Source: an uncultured Collinsella sp. (lineage in GTDB: Bacteria; Actinomycetota; Coriobacteriia; Coriobacteriales; Coriobacteriaceae). From it: DNA of 46,066 bases. The translations under genes were made by a program, and so were the position numbers. The notes under the pieces were generated by a model. That model saw only the letters and a list, made by a program, of their open reading frames with translations. It did not search any database and was not told the origin of the DNA. The stretch lies in contig CAAEHI010000047.1 of the NCBI GenBank assembly GCA_900755685.1, forward strand, positions 1-46,066, in the 5' to 3' direction. Positions within the stretch are counted from its first letter, which is position 1; each line of letters begins with the position of its first letter. Below, piece after piece: positions 25,180 through 32,220 of the stretch.

Positions 25180-25851
25180 CTACACCAGTACGTCGGCAAG
25201 CGGGCGCTTGGGTACGTGGTGCACCTGCGCCTCGTCGCGCCAGTAATTAATTGAGCCGTCGGGGTTGGAATCGATCGCATCGATCACCTGCGTCTCGGCC
25301 GGAACGCCAAACGCCATGATCAGCTTGAGTTCATACTTGTCGCTATCGAGCCCCATGGCATCGATCGCGTGGGGCGTAAAGGCCTTGAACATGCAGGCAG
25401 CCACCTCGGGCGTGGCGCTGCGGGCGGCGAGCATCATCGTCTGCGCGGCAATGCCCGTGTCGACCTCAGTAATAGGAGCGGCGGGCTTACCCGGAACGGC
25501 GCGCTCGGCAAGAATCGCGATGTAGCCGGTCGGGCGCTCACCCTCGGCAGGACCCGGCCAGTCCTTAAGCGCGCCGGCCCATGCAAGCTCGTCAAACACG
25601 CGAGCGCAGTCCTCTGCACCGCTTACCACATGAAAACGCAGACGCTGAGCATTGGCGCCGCAGGGAGCCAGGTGCGCCAGTTCCGCCAGCTCGAGCAAAA
25701 ACTCGCGCGGCACGCGCATGGACTCGTCAAAGCGGCGGCACGTACGGGCACGACGGACCAGCGCATCAAACGCTTCCAGACCGAGCTTTTCGCAACCTTG
25801 CTTTGCCATCGATTCGACACTCGACGGTGCCTCAGGAACTGCTTCGTTCAT
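25180..25851 (-). CDS. Nitroreductase family protein
   Basis: A 223-residue FMN-dependent oxidoreductase fold. Seen: RRARTCRRFDESMRVP (typical N-terminal FMN phosphate contact), LAPCGANAQRLRFHVV, and VDTGIAAQTMMLAARS, followed by a GLDSDKYELKLIMAFGVP strand. The substrate is unknown (quinones, flavins or nitro compounds in the family). ATG 25851 is used with a GGGGG run six bases upstream. A DtxR-like box at 25880-25898 overlaps the expected promoter, so iron control is likely. Confidence 0.88.
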   Translation of the reverse strand: MNEAVPEAPSSVESMAKQGCEKLGLEAFDALVRRARTCRRFDESMRVPREFLLELAELAHLAPCGANAQRLRFHVVSGAEDCARVFDELAWAGALKDWPGPAEGERPTGYIAILAERAVPGKPAAPITEVDTGIAAQTMMLAARSATPEVAACMFKAFTPHAIDAMGLDSDKYELKLIMAFGVPAETQVIDAIDSNPDGSINYWRDEAQVHHVPKRPLADVLV

Positions 25852-25879
25852 AGGGACCCCCAATACAAGCCAATTGTCC

Positions 25880-25898
25880 TTAGGAAAATCTAACCTAA
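25880..25898 (-). promoter_or_regulatory. DtxR/IdeR-like iron box upstream of the nitroreductase
   Basis: TTAGGAAAATCTAACCTAA is a 19-bp site with arms TTAGG and CCTAA. It matches the DtxR/IdeR consensus (TTAGGTTAG-CC-TAACCTAA type) at about 15 of 19 positions when read on the minus strand. It overlaps a plausible -10 (TTAGAT) 17 bp from a TTCGTA -35. A DtxR/MntR-family regulator is encoded at 35329-35685. Confidence 0.6.
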
Positions 25899-26086
25899 AA
25901 CGTAGGCAAATACGAACAGGGCTGCAATGTTCTACACCTGTTGAATAGAAAATCGCGACGTGGGGAACAACGGAAACAATTCGGGGCCTTTGGGTTACGT
26001 TTCACCCTCCCCGACCCATACGTCAGCGCCTTTAGGCGATACTGGTCGTAACGATCAAGGCTTACGCCGCACGGAAAGGAGACATT

Positions 26087-26689
26087 ATGGGCATCTTTAA
26101 GAATGATGACCAAAAATCGAGCCAGTTTGGATTTGACGAGAAAAGCATGGCAGGCAAGGCCGTCAAGGCCGTGCGCTGGATTTACGCCATCACGGGCGTC
26201 TTGGCGCTCGTCGCCGGCATCGCACTGCTGTTTGCGCCCGCCAAGTCCCTCGTCTTCCTAACGACCGTCTTGGGCTTCTACTTTGTGATCACGGCCGCGA
26301 TCAGGCTGTTTACCGCTGTTTTCGAGCCACTGCTGCCCACCGGCTGGCGCGTGACGAGCATCATCTCCAACCTACTCATTATCTTGGGCGGCGTCATAAT
26401 CCTGCGCAACCAGGCCTTCTCGACCGCGACGCTCACCACGATGGTGGTTATCGTGGCCGGCTTTGGCTGGATCGTCGAAGGTGTCATGTCCATTCTGGAG
26501 TCCGAGCTTTCGTCCAACCGTGCCCTCGCCATCCTGAGCGGCGCGCTCTCCATCATCGCCGGCATGTTCGTGTTTATCTATCCGCTGTGGTCGGCCAAGA
26601 TGCTCGTCATCTTTAGCGGCGCCGCACTGCTGGTGTTTGGCGTAACGCTGATTGTTCGCGCTATTCAATTTGGCAAACTGGTGCACTAG
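26087..26689 (+). CDS. DUF308/HdeD-like membrane protein
   Basis: A 200-residue protein with a ~25-residue hydrophilic N-terminus and six hydrophobic helices arranged as three hairpins, as in the HdeD/DUF308 family (acid-stress-associated in enterobacteria, unknown elsewhere). GGAAAGGAG lies five bases before ATG 26087. Its stop is directly followed by the ATG of the next gene (0 bp gap), so the two are translationally coupled. Confidence 0.85.
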   Translation: MGIFKNDDQKSSQFGFDEKSMAGKAVKAVRWIYAITGVLALVAGIALLFAPAKSLVFLTTVLGFYFVITAAIRLFTAVFEPLLPTGWRVTSIISNLLIILGGVIILRNQAFSTATLTTMVVIVAGFGWIVEGVMSILESELSSNRALAILSGALSIIAGMFVFIYPLWSAKMLVIFSGAALLVFGVTLIVRAIQFGKLVH

Positions 26690-27172
26690 ATGCCGCGAAC
26701 GCTCTTTATTGATGCAGACGCCTGCCCGGTCACGCGCGAGTCGATTGACTGCGCGCGGCGGGCGGGCGTCGCCGTCGTTATCGCCGGCAACAGCACACAG
26801 AACCTGGAACGCCACATTCGCCGCGACGATCCGCGCGACGTCGAGCATGCGCGACGCGGATTTTGGGTCACGACGCTCGATGTGAGCGTGGGCGCCGACA
26901 GCGCCGACTTTGCCATTGTCGAACGCCTGCAGGCGGGCGACGTAGTCGTGACGCAGGACATTGGCTTGGCGAGCATGGTGCTCGGGCGCGATGCCGCCGC
27001 CATCGGCGTGCGCGGGCGCGTCTACGATAAGGCGACCATCGACATGCAACTGTTTATTCGCCACGAGGAAAAGAAGGTGCGCCGCGCCGGCGGTCGCACT
27101 CGCGGACCGGCGGCATTTACCAGCGAAGACCGGGCCCGCTTTAAACGCAACCTCACCGAGCTGCTGCACTAA
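26690..27172 (+). CDS. YaiI/YqxD family (DUF188) protein
   Basis: A 160-residue conserved protein with a PIN/NYN-like fold. The acidic-motif start FIDADACPVTRE, then VVTQDIGLASMVL and the basic tail GGRTRGPAAFTSEDRARF, are characteristic of the family. Conserved aspartates suggest a nuclease-type active site, but no activity is established. It starts immediately after the membrane protein stop. A palindrome with a T run (27175-27214) follows within three bases of its stop and probably ends the operon. Confidence 0.9.
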   Translation: MPRTLFIDADACPVTRESIDCARRAGVAVVIAGNSTQNLERHIRRDDPRDVEHARRGFWVTTLDVSVGADSADFAIVERLQAGDVVVTQDIGLASMVLGRDAAAIGVRGRVYDKATIDMQLFIRHEEKKVRRAGGRTRGPAAFTSEDRARFKRNLTELLH

Positions 27173-27174
27173 CC

Positions 27175-27277
27175 AAGGTAGATTTTTGGGACATGCCTAA
27201 AAATCTACCTTTTTGTTTTGGCAGCGGAAATGCCCTGGTCACAGGGGTAGATCGTAAGACATGTCCCAATAATCTAC
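27175..27277. repeat. REP-like family B pair, also terminator-like
   Basis: Copy 1 has perfect 13-base arms AAGGTAGATTTTT and AAAAATCTACCTT around GGGACATGCCT (27175-27211), followed by TTTTG, so it can end transcription of the yaiI-like gene. Copy 2 (about 27246-27277) has the degraded arms GTAGAT/ATCTAC around GACATGTCCC, in the opposite orientation. The pair lies between convergent gene ends. Confidence 0.85.
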
Positions 27278-28372
27278 TTAAAGGCCAACGGCGGAGAGGA
27301 TGAGGCCCCAGCCGGCACCGATGACGTACATCATGATCAGGAACAGGACGTTTTCGCGGGCGCTGCGGTTGGTACGGAACAGCACCAGGTAGCCCACACC
27401 GGCAGAGATGAGCGTGCCGGCGAGCATCGGGGCCAGCTGCAGCGCGCCTTCCAGGTACAGTTGCGTGATGACGACGCTGGCCGAGCAGTTGGGAATCAGG
27501 CCGACAAGCGCCGAGCCCAGGACCGCAAGCGTCTCGTTGCCGCGCAGGAACTGCTCGATCGCGGACTCGCCGAAGGTCTCGAGCACGGCGACCAGAATCA
27601 GCGTCACCAGAAAAATGAATACCGAGACCTGCACGGTGTGCGAGATCGCGCTGCGGATGATCGACAGGACGGGCGCGTCCTCATGGGAGTGGGAGTGACC
27701 GTGGTCATGATGGTGTTCATGATCGCCCTCATGACCGTGATCGTGGCCATGTCCGTGTCCGTGGTCGTGCTCGTCCTCGTCTTCATCGCAACCGCAATGG
27801 TCGCGCTCGCACAGCTCATGGATGTGATCGGCGCTCACGCCCGCCTCGGCCACCTCGTCGATGATGTCACCGCCGCTATGGTCGTCATGCGCGCAGTTAA
27901 CGTGCGCCGGATTGACAGTGGTCCCCAACACGGTACGACGAATCGCCGCATGCGCGCGAGCGTTACGACGCAGGCCGCGAATGGCGGCGTCCACGATAAA
28001 GCCCGTGACCAGCGCGATCAGCGCCTTCGAGGCGAGCAACATCGCCATGGTCTGCACGGGAACTTGCTCGGCGAGCAACAGCGGCAACATCTCGTCGGAG
28101 GTCGAGAGGAACACGGCGACCAGCGTGCCCAGCGTCACGACACGACCGGCGTACAGCGTTGCCGCCATTGCCGAAAAGCCGCACTGCGGCACCATGCCCA
28201 GCAACGAGCCAACCACGGGACCCGCGGCGCCGGCGCGCTTGATGGCCCCGTTAACGCGGTCACCCGCGACGTGCTCCAAGGTCTCGAGGGCCAGATACGT
28301 CACCAACAAGAATGGCACCAGCGAGAGCGTGTCCTTGCCGGCGTCAAGCAGAATATCAATCAGCAAATCCAT
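27278..28372 (-). CDS. Putative 10-TM heavy-metal exporter with His-rich loop
   Basis: A 364-residue membrane protein of the ArsP_2/putative manganese transporter type. Two bundles of about five helices each carry repeated motifs (GMVPQCGFSAMAATLYAG and GLIPNCSASVVITQLYLEG), showing an internal duplication. Between them, residues ~160-235 form a cytosolic loop with a long His/Asp/Glu tract (DHGHGHGHDHGHEGDH) and several cysteines, likely binding Zn2+, Mn2+ or similar ions. AAAGG is about 11 bases before ATG 28372. The divergent spacer carries a palindromic operator candidate at 28416-28432. The metal is not identifiable from sequence. Confidence 0.82.
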   Translation of the reverse strand: MDLLIDILLDAGKDTLSLVPFLLVTYLALETLEHVAGDRVNGAIKRAGAAGPVVGSLLGMVPQCGFSAMAATLYAGRVVTLGTLVAVFLSTSDEMLPLLLAEQVPVQTMAMLLASKALIALVTGFIVDAAIRGLRRNARAHAAIRRTVLGTTVNPAHVNCAHDDHSGGDIIDEVAEAGVSADHIHELCERDHCGCDEDEDEHDHGHGHGHDHGHEGDHEHHHDHGHSHSHEDAPVLSIIRSAISHTVQVSVFIFLVTLILVAVLETFGESAIEQFLRGNETLAVLGSALVGLIPNCSASVVITQLYLEGALQLAPMLAGTLISAGVGYLVLFRTNRSARENVLFLIMMYVIGAGWGLILSAVGL

Positions 28373-28415
28373 GACGGATGGAACCTTTCGTGTCTTTCGG
28401 CAGCATTGTAAAAGT

Positions 28416-28451
28416 CCTAGCGGTCAACTAGGGTATTGTAGTTGTCCTAGG
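28416..28451. promoter_or_regulatory. Candidate metalloregulator operator in the exporter/exonuclease spacer
   Basis: CCTAG-cggtcaa-CTAGG (28416-28432) is a 5-7-5 palindrome, and GTCCTAGG is repeated at 28444-28451 about 30 bases from the first GTCCTAG. TACAAT -10-like hexamers face the exporter gene within the same block. Spacing and position suggest repressor sites; the regulator is unidentified. Confidence 0.45.
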
Positions 28452-28543
28452 CGCGATGCCAATAGTTGCCCATGGTAAACTATCATCTCGCCATAACTCA
28501 GTAACCTCGAGCCGCACAACGCGGCCCGTCCAAGGAGTAGCAT

Positions 28544-29512
28544 ATGAACGTATCGCAAGCACTCGAATACGAGCGCCAGCCGTTTATCCCCATGTTTATC
28601 TACGGCGAGCACGGCGCCATGGAGTCCGAGCGCCAGAAGGGCGAGGAGGCCCTCAAGGTGCTCGAGACCGAGTACTTTACCGCCGAGGGCGACCCCAGCT
28701 TCGACTTTGCCACCGTGCGCGACCTGGCTGACCGCAACCGCGACCTGTGCGACCAGATTGGCGAGGCACGCCTGCGCAACGTGACGCCCGCGACGCTTTC
28801 GCGCGGCCTGTCCGATGCCGACACCTGCGCGGCCATCGGTAAGATGCAAAAGCGCACCGCCGCGTCGGTCATGCGCGAGATCCGCGGCGACCGCGACGCG
28901 CTCGGCGTGGCCTACGCCCGCAAGCCCATCCAGGGCACCGTGCTCGGTATCGACATCGAGACCACCGGCCGTGCACCCGAGCGCGGCTACATCATCAACG
29001 TAGGCTGGGAGATCATGGAGCTCACCAGCGACGCCGTCCCGCACGACGCCGAGGCACACTACTGCGGCCTGCCCGACATCTACCGCGGCGAGGATGTGCC
29101 GTTGTCGAATATCCACCACATCACCTGGGACGACATCGACGGCAAAAAGCCGTTCCGCGAGAACAAGGAACTGCAGAAGCAGCTGCTCAAGCTTATGAAG
29201 AAGTACCCGTACATGGCGCATAACGCCGCGTTCGAAGACAGTTGGTTCAAGATCCACCTGGACGGTTACGCCGAGGCACGCCGCGCCGGCAAGATCATCG
29301 TCATCGACTCGCGCCAGATCTGCCGCAGCTTGGATGCCGACGTCCGCTCGCTCCCCCGCGAATCCGCGCCCGCCGCGCTCGAGAACTGGGCCCGCCGCCG
29401 CGGCACCCTCGCCGCCGACGCCAACGAGCAGCACCTGGGCCTCGACGACACCGACCTCATGCTCCGCACCGTCCAAGCCGAGTTCAACCTCAAGAACCTG
29501 TTTGCCAAGTAG
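28544..29512 (+). CDS. DnaQ-like 3'-5' exonuclease domain protein
   Basis: A 322-residue protein. The C-terminal half is a DEDDh-type exonuclease: Exo I in GIDIETTG (D137, E139), Exo II in HNAAFEDSW, Exo III in HLGLDDTDLM. The N-terminal ~125 residues are helical and charged with no recognised domain. It may act in DNA or RNA trimming; partner and substrate are not evident. AAGGAG lies 7 bases before ATG 28544. It is divergent from the metal exporter. Confidence 0.88.
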   Translation: MNVSQALEYERQPFIPMFIYGEHGAMESERQKGEEALKVLETEYFTAEGDPSFDFATVRDLADRNRDLCDQIGEARLRNVTPATLSRGLSDADTCAAIGKMQKRTAASVMREIRGDRDALGVAYARKPIQGTVLGIDIETTGRAPERGYIINVGWEIMELTSDAVPHDAEAHYCGLPDIYRGEDVPLSNIHHITWDDIDGKKPFRENKELQKQLLKLMKKYPYMAHNAAFEDSWFKIHLDGYAEARRAGKIIVIDSRQICRSLDADVRSLPRESAPAALENWARRRGTLAADANEQHLGLDDTDLMLRTVQAEFNLKNLFAK

Positions 29513-29863
29513 AAACGTCTACGACAAACTCCGGCGTAGATCACGAGCGGCCTCGCAGCGGAAAACCCCGCAGCGGGGCCGCCCTACATTCCACAGATAG
29601 ATCTGCCATCACAAATTCTGAACCCTCATTTTGAACGATTTTGGCCAATTCCCGACACGTAATTCGTTGTCGAATGGTGATGCATCACAATCAAATGTGC
29701 AGCAATTGAGTAGTTATATGCTATAGCTAAGCTGCGAAAACTTTTATTTAGGGCATACCAACTCATAATTGCGTCAAGCTTTTGGACAGCATTTGGTTAG
29801 ACCTCTAAAACGACTTTTTCACTCAGCGCCATCAACACGGCATTAGCTGACACGATATATACC
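29513..29863. other. AT-rich intergenic region without a gene
   Basis: About 350 bases, clearly richer in A/T than the neighbours. It holds a weak hairpin CCCCGC-A-GCGGGG near 29566 just after the exonuclease gene. No open frame or clear promoter is visible apart from a TATATA run directly before ATG 29864. It marks the left side of the accessory-looking patch. Confidence 0.6.
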
Positions 29864-31054
29864 ATGAGTATCGTATTGTCACATACCACTGCAAAAGCGG
29901 TCTACCAGGCCGTGCATTCGGTGTCTGCGAAAGGCATCGAGTCCTGTAACCCTGCCGCGATTTACGGATCATGTCCCACCGGAACGCTCCTTGACGCAGC
30001 CGCAGAATGGCTCACCAAACATGATGTTTCCCTCGGCGCAAATGATTCCCTCGAGGTGATGGTGTTTGATCGCAGGAATGCGCGCTATGCAATGAACTGT
30101 CAATGCCACGTTTCGTCAAAACGATTCTCGAACTCACGCTTTATAGAGCTTGAAGATGGCATCTTCATTGTTGGCGTTGAGCTTTGCGCACTTCAAGCCG
30201 CCACCTATCTCCCTTTTCGCGAACTGGTGGAGTACTACTTTGAATTGTGCAGCGCTTACTCCCTTGGAACCGGCTCTTCCACCTCTTATAACGAGCGTTT
30301 CGCGCTCACCTCGACCGAGAGGTTAAAGCAGTTCTTTAATTCCATTACCAGATGCGACGGTTTGGCCCTTGCCCGAAAGGCGATCCAATGTGTACGCGAC
30401 GGATGCCGGTCTCCCATGGAAACGGCATTTGTCATGATGCTAACGCTGCCCAAAAGCGAAGGAGGGCTTGGTATTAAGGGAATTGAGACCGATTACGAGG
30501 TGCAGGTCACCGCCGCCGCAAAGAATCTCACGAGACGCAAAAAGTTCTTTATGGATGCGTATCTAAAGAAATCTCGCACAGACATTGAATACAACGGTTT
30601 TTATCATGACGCGGAAGAAGACCGCGCCATCGATGAGGAACGCAAGAATGCGCTTGCGTCCATGGGATACGGAATCATCACCGTCAGCCGTTATTCCTTT
30701 ATGCATGCCAGCTCTTTCGTTAGGGTCATGGAAGCAATCCAGCGGAAAGAGGGCGTACGCCCCTCGCGTCTACCAAAAGACTTTCAAATCATGCAAGAGG
30801 ACCTGAGACAGTTTGTGCTCAGAAGGTTTATAGAAGAGAAAAGGCGAATTCAGAAGCAGCTTCGCCAGGATTCCGAAGAGCGCCAACGAATCGACCTCGA
30901 AAAAGCAACACTCGAAGGCATCACGCTGGATGACCCGACAATTAATGAAGTTACAGCAATCGATGACATGCAGACAGTCGAATCCGACAGCCCATCATTT
31001 GCCCAAACAAGCAGCCTCGCGCCCGAGGGCAGGATCTTCGGGGCCGGAAGCTAG
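29864..31054 (+). CDS. Hypothetical protein with a possible PD-(D/E)XK nuclease-like C-terminus
   Basis: A 396-residue protein whose function is not established. The N-terminus starts SIVLSHTTA. Residues ~182-275 resemble DUF559/Vsr-like endonuclease folds: SPMETAF (Glu186), then RTDIEYNGFYH (Asp240, Glu242), then a D-x-x-R helix and GYGIITVSRYS. The C-terminal ~100 residues are a charged helical tail. No Shine-Dalgarno precedes ATG 29864. Base composition and codon choice (ATT, AAA, TTT-rich) differ from neighbouring genes, suggesting transfer or relaxed selection. From memory, coriobacteria carry many such LSHTTA proteins, some annotated near AbiEi-like families; this needs a profile search. 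Confidence 0.6.
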   Translation: MSIVLSHTTAKAVYQAVHSVSAKGIESCNPAAIYGSCPTGTLLDAAAEWLTKHDVSLGANDSLEVMVFDRRNARYAMNCQCHVSSKRFSNSRFIELEDGIFIVGVELCALQAATYLPFRELVEYYFELCSAYSLGTGSSTSYNERFALTSTERLKQFFNSITRCDGLALARKAIQCVRDGCRSPMETAFVMMLTLPKSEGGLGIKGIETDYEVQVTAAAKNLTRRKKFFMDAYLKKSRTDIEYNGFYHDAEEDRAIDEERKNALASMGYGIITVSRYSFMHASSFVRVMEAIQRKEGVRPSRLPKDFQIMQEDLRQFVLRRFIEEKRRIQKQLRQDSEERQRIDLEKATLEGITLDDPTINEVTAIDDMQTVESDSPSFAQTSSLAPEGRIFGAGS

Positions 31055-31063
31055 ACCGGCTAA

Positions 31064-31318
31064 CAAGGTGGGTACCCTAGCGATGTGCAAAATTGCGAGT
31101 ATTCAGCAGGGTCGGCCCTCCAGCACCCACAAGTTAATCCAAATGAGAAACAAAGACGCTATCGAACGGGAACGTTAGGCAACACTTGAGGAAGATCTTA
31201 TCTGTTTACCGCCCTTGGATAACTCTTGAGCGGCTTTATTTGGCCCGAAATAGATAAACAGACCCCCTATAGTTGCAGAATACTCCAATTTTTGCACGGC
31301 GCGGGGGCACCCACCTCG
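31064..31318. repeat. Nested inverted-repeat region downstream of the nuclease-like gene
   Basis: A 43-base segment at 31064-31106 reappears inverted at 31276-31318 with about 33 of 43 positions matching; both contain GAATACTC and TTTTGCAC. Inside, TCTGTTTA (31201-31208) and TAAACAGA (31255-31262) form a second inverted pair. No protein-coding frame is convincing between 31055 and the arsR promoter. It resembles the remains of a small palindromic mobile element. Confidence 0.6.
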
Positions 31319-31399
31319 GCATCGACTATCAAAACCGCTCAATCCGGAATCTCGTCCACTATTCCCCATCATTTTGTGCGATGAATTACTTAAACGTTA

Positions 31400-31427
31400 T
31401 TGACATATGAACATACGCTCATATAAT
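31400..31427 (+). promoter_or_regulatory. arsR promoter with operator O1 in the spacer
   Basis: Perfect -35 TTGACA (31400-31405) and perfect -10 TATAAT (31422-31427) with a 16-bp spacer. The spacer is filled by the SmtB/ArsR-type palindrome ATATGAACATACGCTCAT (31405-31424), so metal-free repressor should block RNA polymerase directly. Confidence 0.85.
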
Positions 31428-31439
31428 CGGAAGTAAGTT

Positions 31440-31459
31440 ATTTGAGCGTATGTTCATAT
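31440..31459 (+). promoter_or_regulatory. ArsR operator O2
   Basis: ATTTGAGCGTATGTTCATAT is the near-exact reverse complement of O1 (only one base of 20 differs). It sits between the predicted transcription start and the arsR ribosome binding site. Confidence 0.8.
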
Positions 31460-31473
31460 GAAAGGATATTGCA

Positions 31474-31839
31474 ATGAGCATCCGCGTTGATGAAACGAAA
31501 CCCGACACCGAGGCCACCGAGCCAGTGATCCCCACCACCTGCTCGCCCGAGGACCTTCCCGACGAGGAGCTTCTCTACGACCTCGCCGACCTGTTCAAGG
31601 TCTTCAGCGACACCACGCGTATCAAGATCCTTTACGCCCTCATGGGCCGCGAGCTCTGCGTGGCAGACATCGCCGAAGCGACCGAAACCTCGCAGTCCGC
31701 GGTGTCGCACCAGCTGCGCACACTCAAGCAGTCGCACCTGGTTAAATTCCGGCGCGACGGGCGCAATATCCTCTACTCGCTCGCCGACGACCACGTCTAC
31801 ACCATGCTCAACCAGGGCATGAGCCATATCTGCGAATAG
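31474..31839 (+). CDS. SmtB/ArsR family metal-responsive repressor
   Basis: A 121-residue winged-helix repressor. The recognition helix lies in TETSQSAVSHQLRTLKQ. Metal ligands match cyanobacterial SmtB in kind and spacing: Cys62 in the ELCVADIA helix and the C-terminal helix set Asp105, His107, His118, Glu121 (D-x-H-x10-H-x2-E). This predicts zinc or a related ion (Cd, Co) as inducer. AAAGGA is 8 bases before ATG 31474. It heads a unit with an HMA protein and a P1B-ATPase. Operators O1-O3 share its expected TGA-N8-TCA motif. Confidence 0.93.
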   Translation: MSIRVDETKPDTEATEPVIPTTCSPEDLPDEELLYDLADLFKVFSDTTRIKILYALMGRELCVADIAEATETSQSAVSHQLRTLKQSHLVKFRRDGRNILYSLADDHVYTMLNQGMSHICE

Positions 31840-31901
31840 CAACCAACCACGGTACCAGCGCGGCCTGCACCCAAGCCGCAAAAACGGGAAAGGAACCCAC
31901 C

Positions 31902-32120
31902 ATGAAAAAGCAGTACAAGCTCGATGAGATCGATTGCGCCAACTGTGCGCGCGAGCTTCAGGACGAGTTGGCCAAGCTCGAGGGCGTCAAATCCGTTTCG
32001 GTCAACTTTATGACCCAGAAGTTGACGCTCGAGGCCGATGACGCCGAGTTCGACGAGGTGCTCAACCGCGTTGTTGAGTTTACGGCCGACGCCGAGCCGG
32101 ACTGCGAGATCATTCTCTAG
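31902..32120 (+). CDS. Free-standing HMA-domain metallochaperone
   Basis: A 72-residue heavy-metal-associated domain. The metal site is DCANCA (Cys12, Cys15), matching the LDxIDCANCA start of N-terminal domains of Zn/Cd/Pb ATPases. It begins 62 bp after the arsR stop and 100 bp before the ATPase. The ATPase lacks its own HMA domain, so this protein probably delivers ions to it in trans or serves as its detached sensor. The Asp before the first Cys is typical of zinc/cadmium rather than copper domains. Confidence 0.9.
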   Translation: MKKQYKLDEIDCANCARELQDELAKLEGVKSVSVNFMTQKLTLEADDAEFDEVLNRVVEFTADAEPDCEIIL

Positions 32121-32177
32121 CCCAGGTTTACGCCAACCTGCAAGGCCGCGCTTGCCGCGGCCTTTGCTCGCGAAATT

Positions 32178-32197
32178 ATATGAGCGAGTGTTCATTC
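32178..32197 (+). promoter_or_regulatory. ArsR operator O3 before the P1B-ATPase gene
   Basis: ATATGAGCGAGTGTTCATTC shares 16 or 17 of 20 positions with O2 and lies 24 bases before the ATPase start codon. It implies a second repressor-controlled promoter or a roadblock inside the operon. Confidence 0.7.
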
Positions 32198-32220
32198 ATT
32201 CAAATGGGAGGATACGAGTC

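Noticed and set aside
24555..25280. Long version of the upstream histidine phosphatase starting at 25280
   Set aside because: The extra N-terminal residues are encoded by the nitroreductase gene end and the family A palindrome; GTG 25097 has a strong Shine-Dalgarno.
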